A stretch of 8,769 nucleotides of DNA from contig JAPOYU010000141.1 of NCBI GenBank assembly GCA_026706395.1, forward strand, positions 1 to 8,769. Reading direction: 5' to 3'. The position numbers and the translations under genes were made by a program. The DNA is from Chloroflexota bacterium. GTDB lineage: Bacteria; Chloroflexota; Anaerolineae; Aggregatilineales; Phototrophicaceae. This document shows, in pieces, positions 1 through 6,846 of this stretch; the first letter of the stretch is position 1, and each line of letters begins with the position of its first letter. The notes under the pieces are model-generated. The model saw only the letters and a program-made list of their open reading frames with translations. It was not told where the DNA came from and did no database searches.

Positions 1-63
1 GCGGAAATCCGAGGACGGAATCCGCTGAGAGCCGAGATTGAGCGCATGAGACAGTTTGTCCAT
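1..63 (-). CDS. Possible start of an unidentified gene (partial, runs off left edge)
   Basis: An ATG at 63..61 on the minus strand opens a frame of 21 codons with no stop before the window edge. The product begins MDKLSHALNL. No Shine-Dalgarno sequence precedes the ATG, but a -10-like TACACT lies at 75..70, exactly where it should be if transcription began at the A of the ATG. A leaderless gene, perhaps a local regulator, is therefore possible. Against it: 21 codons is too short to be significant in GC-rich DNA, and a second frame from an ATG at 121..119 is also open to the edge. I do not recognise the sequence and assign no function. Confidence 0.3.
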   Translation of the reverse strand, partial: MDKLSHALNLGSQRIPSSDFR

Positions 64-70
64 AGGGACA
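57..70. repeat. Short inverted repeat across the possible start at 63
   Basis: TGTCC (57-61) and GGACA (66-70) are perfect inverted arms around ATAG. The repeat spans the putative transcription start and ATG at 63 and touches the -10-like hexamer, which is where a repressor operator would sit. Arms of 5 bp are short, so it may be chance. Confidence 0.25.
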
Positions 71-98
71 GTGTATCATCATTTTGAGCGGAAAGGAA
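70..98 (-). promoter_or_regulatory. Possible promoter for a leaderless start at 63
   Basis: On the minus strand TACACT (75..70) fits the TANNNT pattern and ends six bases before the ATG at 63, which would place it at -12 to -7 if the A of the ATG is +1. The hexamer 17 bp upstream is TTCCTT (98..93), a poor -35 match, so activator dependence or chance is likely. No score was computed. Confidence 0.2.
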
Positions 99-110
99 GA
101 ACAAATGTTC
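99..110. repeat. Short inverted repeat GAACA-AA-TGTTC
   Basis: GAACA (99-103) and TGTTC (106-110) are perfect inverted arms separated by AA. Relative to a transcription start at 63 the repeat covers about -36 to -47, directly upstream of the -35 position, where an activator or regulator could bind. It is not followed by a T-run in either direction, so it does not look like a terminator. Confidence 0.3.
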
Positions 111-240
111 ACATATTTCATGCTAGTTTTTTTTACCTCTCCCCAGCCCCCTACTTCCTCATCTCTATGGCGGTGGTCTTGACCCGTTGCGTCGTCCTGA
201 GAAATAGTCCCATGCATTTTCATTACTTTCTTTGAACTAC
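111..240. other. AT-richer intergenic stretch after the operon
   Basis: This is the sequence just downstream of the last gene of the operon. It contains a run of eight T (127-134) and then a pyrimidine-rich tract to about 166, which reads as polypurine on the minus strand. For transcription of the operon the T-run is an A-run, and there is no GC-rich hairpin, so no intrinsic terminator for the operon is visible. I see no RNA gene and no convincing complete ORF. Confidence 0.5.
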
Positions 241-1857
241 TTAGAAGCTGGTGTGGCGTTCGTGCTGGCGACCGAAGGGATCGCGCAGGGCCCGGCCCGG
301 CCTGGCGCCGGTGATTTGTCCATCGGCCAGCGTCTGAATGCCGTTCACAATGACATGGCTGAGGCCTTCGGCATAGCTGCGCGGATTCTCATAAGTCGAT
401 GTGGCTCGCAGTTTGTCAGGATCAAAGACGACCAAATCCGCCTTGAAACCCGGGCGGATGATGCCGCGGTCGAGGCTGCCGATGCGCCGGGCCGGCGCTG
501 ATGTGATCTTGCGGATGCCTTGCTCCCAGCTCATCAAACCCAGATCGCGAACATAGTGGGACAAGAAGCGGGCGTGGCTGCCCCAGCCTCTCGGGTGCGG
601 CTGGTCGCCGACGAGGATGCCATCGCTGCCGACGACATGCGCCGGGTGCTGCATGATCGTCTGCACATGCTCTTCTATGCCGAAGAAGGCGAGGCAGGAC
701 ACGCCCAGCCGCGTTTCCAAAAGCAGGTCGGCGAAGAAATCAAAGGGGGGCTTTCCGGCGCGTTCAGCCGCTTCGGGCAGGCTCAGGCCGATGATCGCCG
801 GGTCGTGATCGCCCAGAATCCCGCCGATCCGCAGCATTTCCCAGCCCAGCGGCACGCCTTGCATGCCATCGGAGCCGGTCACTTCCAGCTCGTGGCGGAG
901 TTTCGCACGGCTCACGGGGGCGGCCAGGCGCGCCAAAATGCCTTCCACGCCATCCTCTTGCGCCCAACTGGGCAGAAAGGCGTGCATATAGGTCTGACCC
1001 GCCAGATAGGGGTAGGCATCCAGCGTGACCTCGACGCCGTCAGCGCGCGCCTCGTCAATCATCGCGATCAATTCGTCAACGCGCCCCTCATTAATGTCGA
1101 AGCTGAGATGACAATGCGTCAGATGAACCGGCACGCCGGACCGCCGTCCGATTTCGATTGAATCCCAATATCCTTTGAGCGCTTCGGTGCCGTAATTGCG
1201 GTGATGCGGACAGTAGAACCCCTGATAGGGACGGATGACTTCACAAAGTTCCACCAATTCCTCATCGCCGGCGAACATACAAGGCGCATAAGTAAGGCCA
1301 GTCGACAGGCCGATAGCGCCTTCGCGCATGCACTGGTCGATGATCGCTTTCATGCGCGCCATCTCGTCGGTCGTCGGCGGACGATTCTCCATGCCGATTA
1401 CCGCCATGCGCACCGTACCCTGAGAGGCGAAGGTCGCCACATTGACAGCGGCGGCGCCGTCGAAGCGATCCAGGTACGTGGTCAGGGTCGTCCAGTCCCG
1501 ATCGAAATCCGGCAAGCCATTCCAGGCGGCCAGCTGTTCGGTCAATATGTCGCGCGTCTCCGGCGTCACCGGGGCCAGCCCCAGCCCGTCATGTCCGATG
1601 ACATCGGTGGTCACGCCTTGATATACCTTGCACTCATGTAAAGGATTGACCAGCGGCTGCAGGTCGGAATGCGTGTGCATGTCGATGAAACCGGGGCTGA
1701 CGATGCGGCCGTCGGCTTTGATGGTCTGCCGGGCGGCGACGCCGCTCAAACGCCCGACCGCGACGATGGCATCGCCATCGACCGCGACATCCGCCCAATA
1801 CCAGGGCGAGCCGGTACCGTCAATGACCTTGCCGCCGACAATTAGGAGATCGTGCAT
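241..1857 (-). CDS. N-acyl-D-amino-acid deacylase-type amidohydrolase
   Basis: Metal-dependent amidohydrolase of the D-aminoacylase group, expected to release a D-amino acid and a carboxylate from an N-acyl-D-amino acid in the cytoplasm. The 538 residues fit the family. Visible elements are the short beta domain (1-55), the metal motif His61-Thr-His63, a GVTT loop near 82-85, His218 (PHHRNYG), His248 (HLTH), Asp412 (VGSDG) and the C-terminal ADLVVFDP strand. In classical D-aminoacylases a Cys in the GVTT..GNCG loop holds the tight zinc; here that position is Asp90 (codon 1590..1588). The ATG at 1857 forms TGATG with the upstream stop and has AGGAG 7 nt upstream; an in-frame TTG at 1860 is spaced less well. 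This is the last gene of the operon. Family membership is firm; the substrate is not known and could be an N-acyl amino sugar acid. Confidence 0.87.
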   Translation of the reverse strand: MHDLLIVGGKVIDGTGSPWYWADVAVDGDAIVAVGRLSGVAARQTIKADGRIVSPGFIDMHTHSDLQPLVNPLHECKVYQGVTTDVIGHDGLGLAPVTPETRDILTEQLAAWNGLPDFDRDWTTLTTYLDRFDGAAAVNVATFASQGTVRMAVIGMENRPPTTDEMARMKAIIDQCMREGAIGLSTGLTYAPCMFAGDEELVELCEVIRPYQGFYCPHHRNYGTEALKGYWDSIEIGRRSGVPVHLTHCHLSFDINEGRVDELIAMIDEARADGVEVTLDAYPYLAGQTYMHAFLPSWAQEDGVEGILARLAAPVSRAKLRHELEVTGSDGMQGVPLGWEMLRIGGILGDHDPAIIGLSLPEAAERAGKPPFDFFADLLLETRLGVSCLAFFGIEEHVQTIMQHPAHVVGSDGILVGDQPHPRGWGSHARFLSHYVRDLGLMSWEQGIRKITSAPARRIGSLDRGIIRPGFKADLVVFDPDKLRATSTYENPRSYAEGLSHVIVNGIQTLADGQITGARPGRALRDPFGRQHERHTSF

Positions 1858-2885
1858 CAATTCGCTCCTGTGATTGCGGCATCTCGATAAGCGTCGAGCG
1901 CCACTTTCATCAACTCCCGCGCCACTTGACCATCAGTTTGCGGTCGCGCGCCGCTATCGACGCAATCGAAGAAGTGCCGTACTTCCTCGGTCAAGTCCAG
2001 CCCTTCGTCGCTTTCGAGCAGGACTTTCTCTTCCGCCCCGGCTTCCGCGACTGTGATCTGGGAACTCCAGGCGCAGCGGTGCCCTTCTACGGCGAGATCC
2101 CCCAGCGGATGGACCGTCAGCGTGACGACCGCCCGTTCGCAATAGGCGCGCATGGTGTACCAGCGGTGTGGTTTGGGCGAAAACCAGGTATGGCGGGTTG
2201 TGCCGACGACGCCGTTCACAAACTTGATAACTGAAATGGCGGTATCTTCGCCCTCCATTGGCAAGCCGGCATGCGCGCCCGCCATTGACACCGACTGTAC
2301 CTCGCCGGCGATCCAGAGCATGACATCCAGCATATGCGCCGACGCCGAGAAAAAGACGCCGCCGCCAAGCGTGGCTTTCTTGACGAACCAGCCGCCAGTG
2401 ACGTATTCGCGATTGTCTTCGTCCATGAATGCGTCCAGCATGAACAAGCGGCCATAGTCGCCGCTGTCTATGACTCGCTTGAAGGCCTGCGTGCTCGTAC
2501 GGTAGCGATGCGGGTAAGCCACCATCAGCGTCACAGCCTGCGCCTCCGCTTCCGCGATCATGTCATCGGCTTCTTCCAGCGTGAGCGCGAAAGGCTTTTC
2601 CAGCAGCACATGACAGCCCGTCCGCAGCGCGTCCAGGGTGATGGGATGATGCAAGTGATGCGGCACAAGGATCGACACGGCATCAACGCGATCTAACCCG
2701 GCGCGATAATCACTCAGCACTTCGACATCGTCGCTTGCTAAAGAGATGGCGATCCGTTCCGCCCGATCTGTATCAGGGTCGGCAGCCCAAAGGACCTCGA
2801 CCCGGTCGCTGAGCCGATTCAGCGCCTGAACATGAAATGGCGCGATCCAGCCACAGCCGATGATTCCCAATCGATGCTTGCTCAT
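1857..2885 (-). CDS. Gfo/Idh/MocA-family oxidoreductase (second copy)
   Basis: NAD(P)-dependent sugar or polyol dehydrogenase of 342 residues. The N-terminal Rossmann fold has the dinucleotide loop GIIGCGWIA (7-15), a PHHLH segment (75-79) and the family's Glu96-Lys97-Pro98 motif that carries the catalytic lysine. The C-terminal domain has HRY (126-128), GGG (174-176), His184 and Asp187. The position four residues before the catalytic His, Asp in the myo-inositol dehydrogenase triad (Lys, Asp, His), is Ser180 here. ATG at 2885 follows the PLP-enzyme stop by 11 nt, with AAAGG 8 nt upstream. Its stop overlaps the deacylase ATG by one base. It resembles the other Gfo/Idh gene at 4970-5947, most clearly around PHHLH and LLEKP, so the two are paralogues. 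Likely substrate is a sugar, amino sugar or sugar acid; which carbon is oxidised cannot be told. Confidence 0.9.
   Translation of the reverse strand: MSKHRLGIIGCGWIAPFHVQALNRLSDRVEVLWAADPDTDRAERIAISLASDDVEVLSDYRAGLDRVDAVSILVPHHLHHPITLDALRTGCHVLLEKPFALTLEEADDMIAEAEAQAVTLMVAYPHRYRTSTQAFKRVIDSGDYGRLFMLDAFMDEDNREYVTGGWFVKKATLGGGVFFSASAHMLDVMLWIAGEVQSVSMAGAHAGLPMEGEDTAISVIKFVNGVVGTTRHTWFSPKPHRWYTMRAYCERAVVTLTVHPLGDLAVEGHRCAWSSQITVAEAGAEEKVLLESDEGLDLTEEVRHFFDCVDSGARPQTDGQVARELMKVALDAYRDAAITGAN
1865..1869 (-). promoter_or_regulatory. Shine-Dalgarno AGGAG of the deacylase gene
   Basis: On the minus strand AGGAG ends 7 nt before the ATG at 1857 but only 4 nt before the in-frame TTG at 1860. The spacing decides in favour of ATG. 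The site lies inside the end of the preceding oxidoreductase gene, as expected for coupled translation. Confidence 0.75.
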
Positions 2886-2896
2886 GTCGCCAGCCT

Positions 2897-4003
2897 TTAC
2901 TGTGATTTACCCCGTGCTGCTACCATCCATTCATCGATAACGCGCTCGCCTTGAGTGATAAACATGCTATCGAAGAGGTTGATCACCGGGCAAATGTGAT
3001 TTGGAATGATCTCGACGCGGTCGCCGATGCGCGCGGGATCGTCGGGTGGGATGCTCGTGGCGCCGTGCTCCTCGCTCAGGCTTTTGATCTCCCAATCCGG
3101 ATGATCGATGACCAGGCCATGCCCCATGACCGGCGGCGAGACGCCCGCCCGGTCGCTGGTGAGCGCTTTGGTGCCGGCATCCAGGATTATGCGGTCTGCC
3201 GTCGGGCGCGTCGCCACCGTCGCCAGGACGCGCGCGGCGCAGCGATCCGGCCTGACGACCTTATGCAGCACTTCGCTGCGGTCATAAAAGACATAGATGC
3301 CCGGTCGCGTCTCGGTCACACCGGCGACAGTCGCCGTGATCTTGGCGGTGGCGGTCAAACCTACAGAAATGATCGGTACTTCCAGGCCGGATTTGCGGAT
3401 CAGCTCCGCTGTTTCCGCCATCATTCGCCCGGCCGATAGGCCCGTGGCCCGGACCTGGTCGGGCGCGCCAGCAAGTTGAGCATGTCCTTCATGGGTCAAC
3501 AAGCCGGCAAAGCGCAGGCCCGGCAATCGCGCGATACCCTGCGCCAGTTCACTCGCGGGGGCCCCGGGTGGCACACCACAACGTTCCAGCCCGGTATCGA
3601 CCTCGATCATAACCGGCAATTCGAGTCCGTTCGCGCTCATCGACCGAGACAGCGCCGCGGCTATGTCCACATGGTCGAGGACGGTAGTGATGTTGGCGCG
3701 TTGGCAAAGTTCTATCAGGCGGCGATGCTTGGCCGGACCGACCAGCGGATAAGCCACCAGAATCTCGCGGCAGCCGGCGTCTATGAAGACTTGCGCTTCG
3801 CTGAGCTTGGCGACGGTCAAGCCGACCGCGCCGGCCTCCAGTTGCAGCTTGCCGATTTCGGGCGTCTTGTGCGTTTTGGCGTGCGGACGCAGTTGAATGC
3901 CCTCGGCAGCGGCGAAATCCGCCATGTCCTGGATGTTGAATTTCAGCTTGTCGATATTGACGATCAGCGCCGGCGTGTCGAGATCGCTCTTGTATTGCGC
4001 CAT
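2897..4003 (-). CDS. Fold-III PLP enzyme, D-threonine aldolase / D-serine dehydratase-like
   Basis: A 368-residue protein with an alanine-racemase-type N-terminal barrel and a D-serine-dehydratase-like C-terminal domain. The motif RPHAKTHK (39-46) contains the expected PLP lysine, Lys43. THEGH (170-174), RPGIYVFYD (233-241) and DAGTKALTSDR (275-285) are family landmarks. PNHICP (334-339) supplies His336 and Cys338, matching the zinc-binding His-x-Cys of eukaryote-type D-serine dehydratase and the metal site of D-threonine aldolases. Such enzymes act on D-2-amino-3-hydroxy acids, either by retro-aldol cleavage (giving glycine and an aldehyde) or by loss of water and ammonia (giving a 2-keto acid). 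The sequence does not decide between them. The ATG at 4003 overlaps the upstream stop as TGATG and has no clear Shine-Dalgarno sequence, so translation probably depends on coupling. A simple amino-acid racemase role is unlikely given the His-x-Cys domain. Confidence 0.87.
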   Translation of the reverse strand: MAQYKSDLDTPALIVNIDKLKFNIQDMADFAAAEGIQLRPHAKTHKTPEIGKLQLEAGAVGLTVAKLSEAQVFIDAGCREILVAYPLVGPAKHRRLIELCQRANITTVLDHVDIAAALSRSMSANGLELPVMIEVDTGLERCGVPPGAPASELAQGIARLPGLRFAGLLTHEGHAQLAGAPDQVRATGLSAGRMMAETAELIRKSGLEVPIISVGLTATAKITATVAGVTETRPGIYVFYDRSEVLHKVVRPDRCAARVLATVATRPTADRIILDAGTKALTSDRAGVSPPVMGHGLVIDHPDWEIKSLSEEHGATSIPPDDPARIGDRVEIIPNHICPVINLFDSMFITQGERVIDEWMVAARGKSQ

Positions 4004-4953
4004 CAGAAGGCGAGTACCCGCTGCGGATTAGTCACGAACATGGTCTCGATCTGACTGTCGGTGACGCCATGAGCCTTCTGCAGTTTTGGCACGAACTGCG
4101 TATAGACGTAGGTGTAGTCGTCCCAGACATCATCACCGGAAGCGGCTTCATAGCCGTGCGCGAAAACGGCCGCGTCGTGGCTGAGCATTATCTGGTCGAC
4201 ATAACCTTTCTTGATGGCGTTGCCGACCACTGCGAGCCAATGATCGTCTTCGTAAAAAGCGCCGACCATCCCGATGCGGTCCATGCTGACATTGGCGCCC
4301 CGCCTCAAGACCTGCTCGGAACCCTCAATCGGATCCGGCTGGCAGCCAATATGACTGAGTATGACCTCCTCGGGACTGACGCCTTCGGACTCGAAAATAT
4401 CGAGCTGTTCCGGACCCAAGCCATCGGTGGTATGGGTGATGATAGGGCAGCCGGTCGCTTTGTGGGCGCGAGAGGCGGCGCGCAGGACTTCCTCTTCCTT
4501 CGGGGAGATCTGGCCTTCGCCGGTCGCGCATTTGATCAAGCCGGCTTTCAGCAGCGTGTCGCCCATGCCTTCGTTGATTTCTCGCACGAAGAGCGCGGCC
4601 ATCTGATCGGCATCCATCAGCTGGGCGTAGAGGTGCATGGGGGCCCAGGATTCGTGGAAGAATCCGGTCGAGCAGATCAGCTTGACTTTGCTGCGGCGGG
4701 CGACATCGAAATACAGATCGAGATAGCGTCCAGTACCGATCGGCGTGCATTCCGTCATTGCCCCGATGCCGGCGGCATAAAGCTCATCCATCTTGGCGAC
4801 CATCCGGTCCACCATCTCGTCGCGGTCGAAATCGAGAACTTTTGGCCGCCCCAACAAGTCGCCCCAATCTACGCAGAGGTGCTCATGAATCAGCGTCCGC
4901 CCAAGCGCTTCGGGGGCGACATCGCCCGTGATCGTCCGTACTTTTTTGCTCAT
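4003..4953 (-). CDS. Phosphotriesterase-family metal hydrolase (probable lactonase)
   Basis: A 316-residue TIM-barrel hydrolase of the phosphotriesterase-related group. All six ligands of a binuclear metal centre are visible: His23 and His25 (LIHEHL), Lys141 (LIKCATG, the lysine normally carboxylated), His174 (ITHTT), His201 (LSHIG) and Asp260 (LSHDA). Characterised bacterial members outside true phosphotriesterases are often lactonases, including ones acting on sugar lactones. Placed between a Gfo/Idh dehydrogenase and a PLP enzyme, the simplest inference is opening of a lactone made by the dehydrogenase; an ester or amide substrate is also possible. The ATG at 4953 has a strong GGAGGG 7 nt upstream, in a 16-nt gap after the preceding stop. 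The stop overlaps the next ATG by one base. No signal peptide is seen, so it is cytoplasmic. Confidence 0.9.
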   Translation of the reverse strand: MSKKVRTITGDVAPEALGRTLIHEHLCVDWGDLLGRPKVLDFDRDEMVDRMVAKMDELYAAGIGAMTECTPIGTGRYLDLYFDVARRSKVKLICSTGFFHESWAPMHLYAQLMDADQMAALFVREINEGMGDTLLKAGLIKCATGEGQISPKEEEVLRAASRAHKATGCPIITHTTDGLGPEQLDIFESEGVSPEEVILSHIGCQPDPIEGSEQVLRRGANVSMDRIGMVGAFYEDDHWLAVVGNAIKKGYVDQIMLSHDAAVFAHGYEAASGDDVWDDYTYVYTQFVPKLQKAHGVTDSQIETMFVTNPQRVLAF

Positions 4954-4960
4954 TGCCTTG

Positions 4961-4966
4961 CCCTCC
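4961..4966 (-). promoter_or_regulatory. Strong Shine-Dalgarno GGAGGG of the phosphotriesterase-like gene
   Basis: GGAGGG on the minus strand lies 7 nt before the ATG at 4953. It is the strongest ribosome binding site at an internal junction from the second permease onward, suggesting that this enzyme is made in good amounts independently of coupling. Confidence 0.75.
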
Positions 4967-4969
4967 GAT

Positions 4970-5947
4970 TCAATTGTCTACTATCACTGGTACACCCGTC
5001 CGCGCCGATTCGTAGGCGGCAAGCACGCAGGCCAGGCTGCGCCGGCCATCTTCGCCGGTGACGCAGGGGGCGCGGTCTTCCTCTATCGCGCTGGTGAACT
5101 CTGTAATTTCCTTTTGGAACATATCATCGCGTTCGCGCCGCTGCACCCAGGTCTGGCGCGCGTTGGAGAACTCCAGCGTCTTCCAGGTGTCAATTCGGAT
5201 CGCTCCGTCAGTGCCGTGGATATCGAGATCGCACTTGAAGGGCAGGGCTGTATCGGTCACCCAGTTGTGCACGGTACTGCCCAGCGCGCCATTGGCGAAG
5301 CGCAGCGCGACGACGACGCTGTCTTCCACCGTCTTGCGCGAGTCAAACCTGTCCGCATAAGCGAAGACCTCGACGATCTCCGCGCCCATCAACCAGCGCA
5401 ATCGGTCGAAGCTGTGGGCGCCGTTGACGTGCAAGACGCCGCCGCCCGCTTCCGCCTTCTGCCAGAACCAGCCGGGAATGACACCGCCCGTCGTCATCAC
5501 ATCCAAAGCCAAAGTCAATTGCCCTAGTTCTCCCGCGTCGATCAATCGCTTGGCCGTCTCCAGCTCGGAATGAAAGCGATGGGTGAAGCCGATCATTAAC
5601 TTTACGCCGGCGCGCTTTTGGGCGGCCAGCATGCGATCCGCTTCTTCCAGCGAATTCGCCATTGGTTTTTCCAGCAGGATATGTTTTCCCGCTTCGGCGG
5701 CGGCGATCGTCGCTTCCGCATGCAGATGGTGAGGCAGGGCGATATAGACGGCTTGAATCGTCTCATCGGCGAGGACGGCGCGGTAGTCAGTCACTGTGGC
5801 AATATTGAGCGGGTCTGCCAGCGAGCGGGCGGCATCTTCGGCGATATCGCAGATGACCGCCACATCCAGCCCCGCCACGTCTGGAGCAGCATCCATGAAT
5901 GATTTGGCGATAATCCCTGCGCCCAAGACGCCTAGCCGAACGGGCAT
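4970..5947 (-). CDS. Gfo/Idh/MocA-family oxidoreductase (first copy)
   Basis: NAD(P)-dependent dehydrogenase of 325 residues. GVLGAGIIA (6-14) forms the Rossmann dinucleotide loop, PHHLH lies at 72-76, Glu93-Lys94-Pro95 carries the catalytic lysine, HRF lies at 123-125, GGG at 168-170, His178 and Asp181 follow. The usual catalytic Asp four residues before the His is Val174 (codon 5428..5426). The frame stays open upstream to 6238, but that stretch overlaps the permease gene in another frame and gives an Arg-rich, non-protein-like product. The ATG at 5947 (MPVRLGVLG) puts the Rossmann motif at the N-terminus and is chosen. It starts 5 nt after the permease stop, with AAAGG 9 nt upstream. As the first enzyme after the transporter genes it may act early on the imported substrate. 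Substrate unknown. Confidence 0.9.
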   Translation of the reverse strand: MPVRLGVLGAGIIAKSFMDAAPDVAGLDVAVICDIAEDAARSLADPLNIATVTDYRAVLADETIQAVYIALPHHLHAEATIAAAEAGKHILLEKPMANSLEEADRMLAAQKRAGVKLMIGFTHRFHSELETAKRLIDAGELGQLTLALDVMTTGGVIPGWFWQKAEAGGGVLHVNGAHSFDRLRWLMGAEIVEVFAYADRFDSRKTVEDSVVVALRFANGALGSTVHNWVTDTALPFKCDLDIHGTDGAIRIDTWKTLEFSNARQTWVQRRERDDMFQKEITEFTSAIEEDRAPCVTGEDGRRSLACVLAAYESARTGVPVIVDN

Positions 5948-5960
5948 AAGGCTTAGCCTT
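5948..5960. repeat. Inverted repeat AAGGCT-T-AGCCTT at a gene junction
   Basis: A 6-bp perfect inverted repeat around one central T covers the permease stop codon (5955..5953) and the bases just before the oxidoreductase ATG at 5947. As RNA it could fold as five pairs with a three-base loop, and the AAAGG ribosome site (5962..5958) partly overlaps the upstream arm. It could damp translation starts there. Its size also allows chance. Confidence 0.3.
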
Positions 5961-6837
5961 TCACAGCGCCTTCGCTCAGTCCGCGCACGAGGTAACGCTG
6001 GAAGACGAAGGCGACGATGACGGGCGGCAGGACGCCGAGCGTAGTCGCCGCCGCTAGCGCGTTCCAATTGACTTGGTGCAAGTTGCGAAAGGACATGAGC
6101 AGGGGCGGATAGGTCAGCGAATTGGTGAGCGTCAAGGCGAAGAAAAACTCGCTCCAGGCTTCCATGAATGACATGACGCCGACCGCGATAAGTCCGGGGA
6201 CTGCCAGGGGCGCGACGACCATGCGAAAGGCTTGCCAACGGGTCGCGCCGTCGATCAGCGCCATCTCTTCAATATCGCGCGCCAGCGTGTCAAAGTACTC
6301 GCGCAGGATCCAGATGGTCAGCGGCAGAATGAAGATGGTATACGTGAGGATCAGCGCCCAGAGCGTGTTGGTCAGGTTGAGTTTCCGCAGAATGATGAAG
6401 AGGGGCACGATCAGGCTCAGCGCCGGCAGGACCCGCGTCATCAATACGCCCAGATAAGCGACACGCGAGAGACGAAAATCAAAACGGGAAAAAGCATAGG
6501 CGGCCATCCCGCCGATCACAAGGTTGGATACGACCACGGCGACCGAGACAAAGGTGCTGTTGAGCAAAGCCGGCATCATGCGCGAGAACTCGGTGGTCGT
6601 ACCATAATCGCCGCGTTGGCCCGTCTTGCCGATGATAACTTCGCGGTAGTTCTCGATGGTGGGCTCATGTGGAATCCAGTGCGGCGGCTTCGCCCCCAGT
6701 TCAGGCGGATCCATAAAGCTGGTGATGAGCATGTAATAGACAGGAAACCCGACCCAGAAGATCAGGCAAAGAAAGGCGCAATAGGTCGCCGCTTTGCGCG
6801 CCAGGAATTGCCAGGTGACTCGGGACGAATTCTTCAT
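5953..6837 (-). CDS. CUT1 ABC sugar transporter permease, MalG-like
   Basis: Inner-membrane permease of 294 residues, the usual length of MalG-type subunits. Six hydrophobic segments are visible at roughly 16-40, 94-118, 125-150, 157-178, 207-228 and 260-281. The cytoplasmic EAA loop that contacts the ATPase is at about 190-209 (EEMALIDGATRWQAF..APL). The C-terminal FQRYLVRGLSEGAVKG is the classic MalG ending. It pairs with the permease encoded just upstream, the stop of which lies 9 nt before this ATG; AAGG sits 7 nt before the start. The family imports mono- and oligosaccharides, polyols and glycoconjugates, so it supports a carbohydrate-like substrate over a free amino acid or peptide. Confidence 0.95.
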   Translation of the reverse strand: MKNSSRVTWQFLARKAATYCAFLCLIFWVGFPVYYMLITSFMDPPELGAKPPHWIPHEPTIENYREVIIGKTGQRGDYGTTTEFSRMMPALLNSTFVSVAVVVSNLVIGGMAAYAFSRFDFRLSRVAYLGVLMTRVLPALSLIVPLFIILRKLNLTNTLWALILTYTIFILPLTIWILREYFDTLARDIEEMALIDGATRWQAFRMVVAPLAVPGLIAVGVMSFMEAWSEFFFALTLTNSLTYPPLLMSFRNLHQVNWNALAAATTLGVLPPVIVAFVFQRYLVRGLSEGAVKG

Positions 6838-6846
6838 TGAATCGCC

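Noticed and set aside
1..25. Imperfect hairpin GCGGA...TCCGC with an inner TCCG-AGGA-CGGA stem
   Set aside because: It could be the operon terminator, but the bases that would form a U-tract on the minus strand lie outside the window, and it overlaps the possible reading frame from 63. Not enough to call.
127..134. Run of eight T as an intrinsic terminator
   Set aside because: It is a T-run only on the plus strand, where no gene ends, and no GC-rich hairpin lies directly before it. For the operon transcript it is an A-run.
181..195. GGTC-TT-GACC mini-palindrome downstream of the operon
   Set aside because: Four-base arms with a two-base loop cannot form a stable hairpin and are expected by chance.
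4941..4946. A6 run at codons 3-4 of the phosphotriesterase-like gene as a programmed slip site
   Set aside because: The run is part of a plain Ser-Lys-Lys start with the frame intact downstream; there is no stem-loop or alternative frame worth reaching.
4069..5061. A 330-codon open frame on the plus strand across the phosphotriesterase-like gene
   Set aside because: It is antisense to a gene with all six metal ligands and family motifs, spans a gene boundary and shows no recognisable domain. Long antisense frames are common in GC-rich coding DNA.
5948..6238. N-terminal extension of the first Gfo/Idh gene up to 6238
   Set aside because: It overlaps the MalG-like permease in another frame, reads as Arg-rich non-protein-like sequence, and would bury the Rossmann motif about 100 residues in. 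The ATG at 5947 fits the family.
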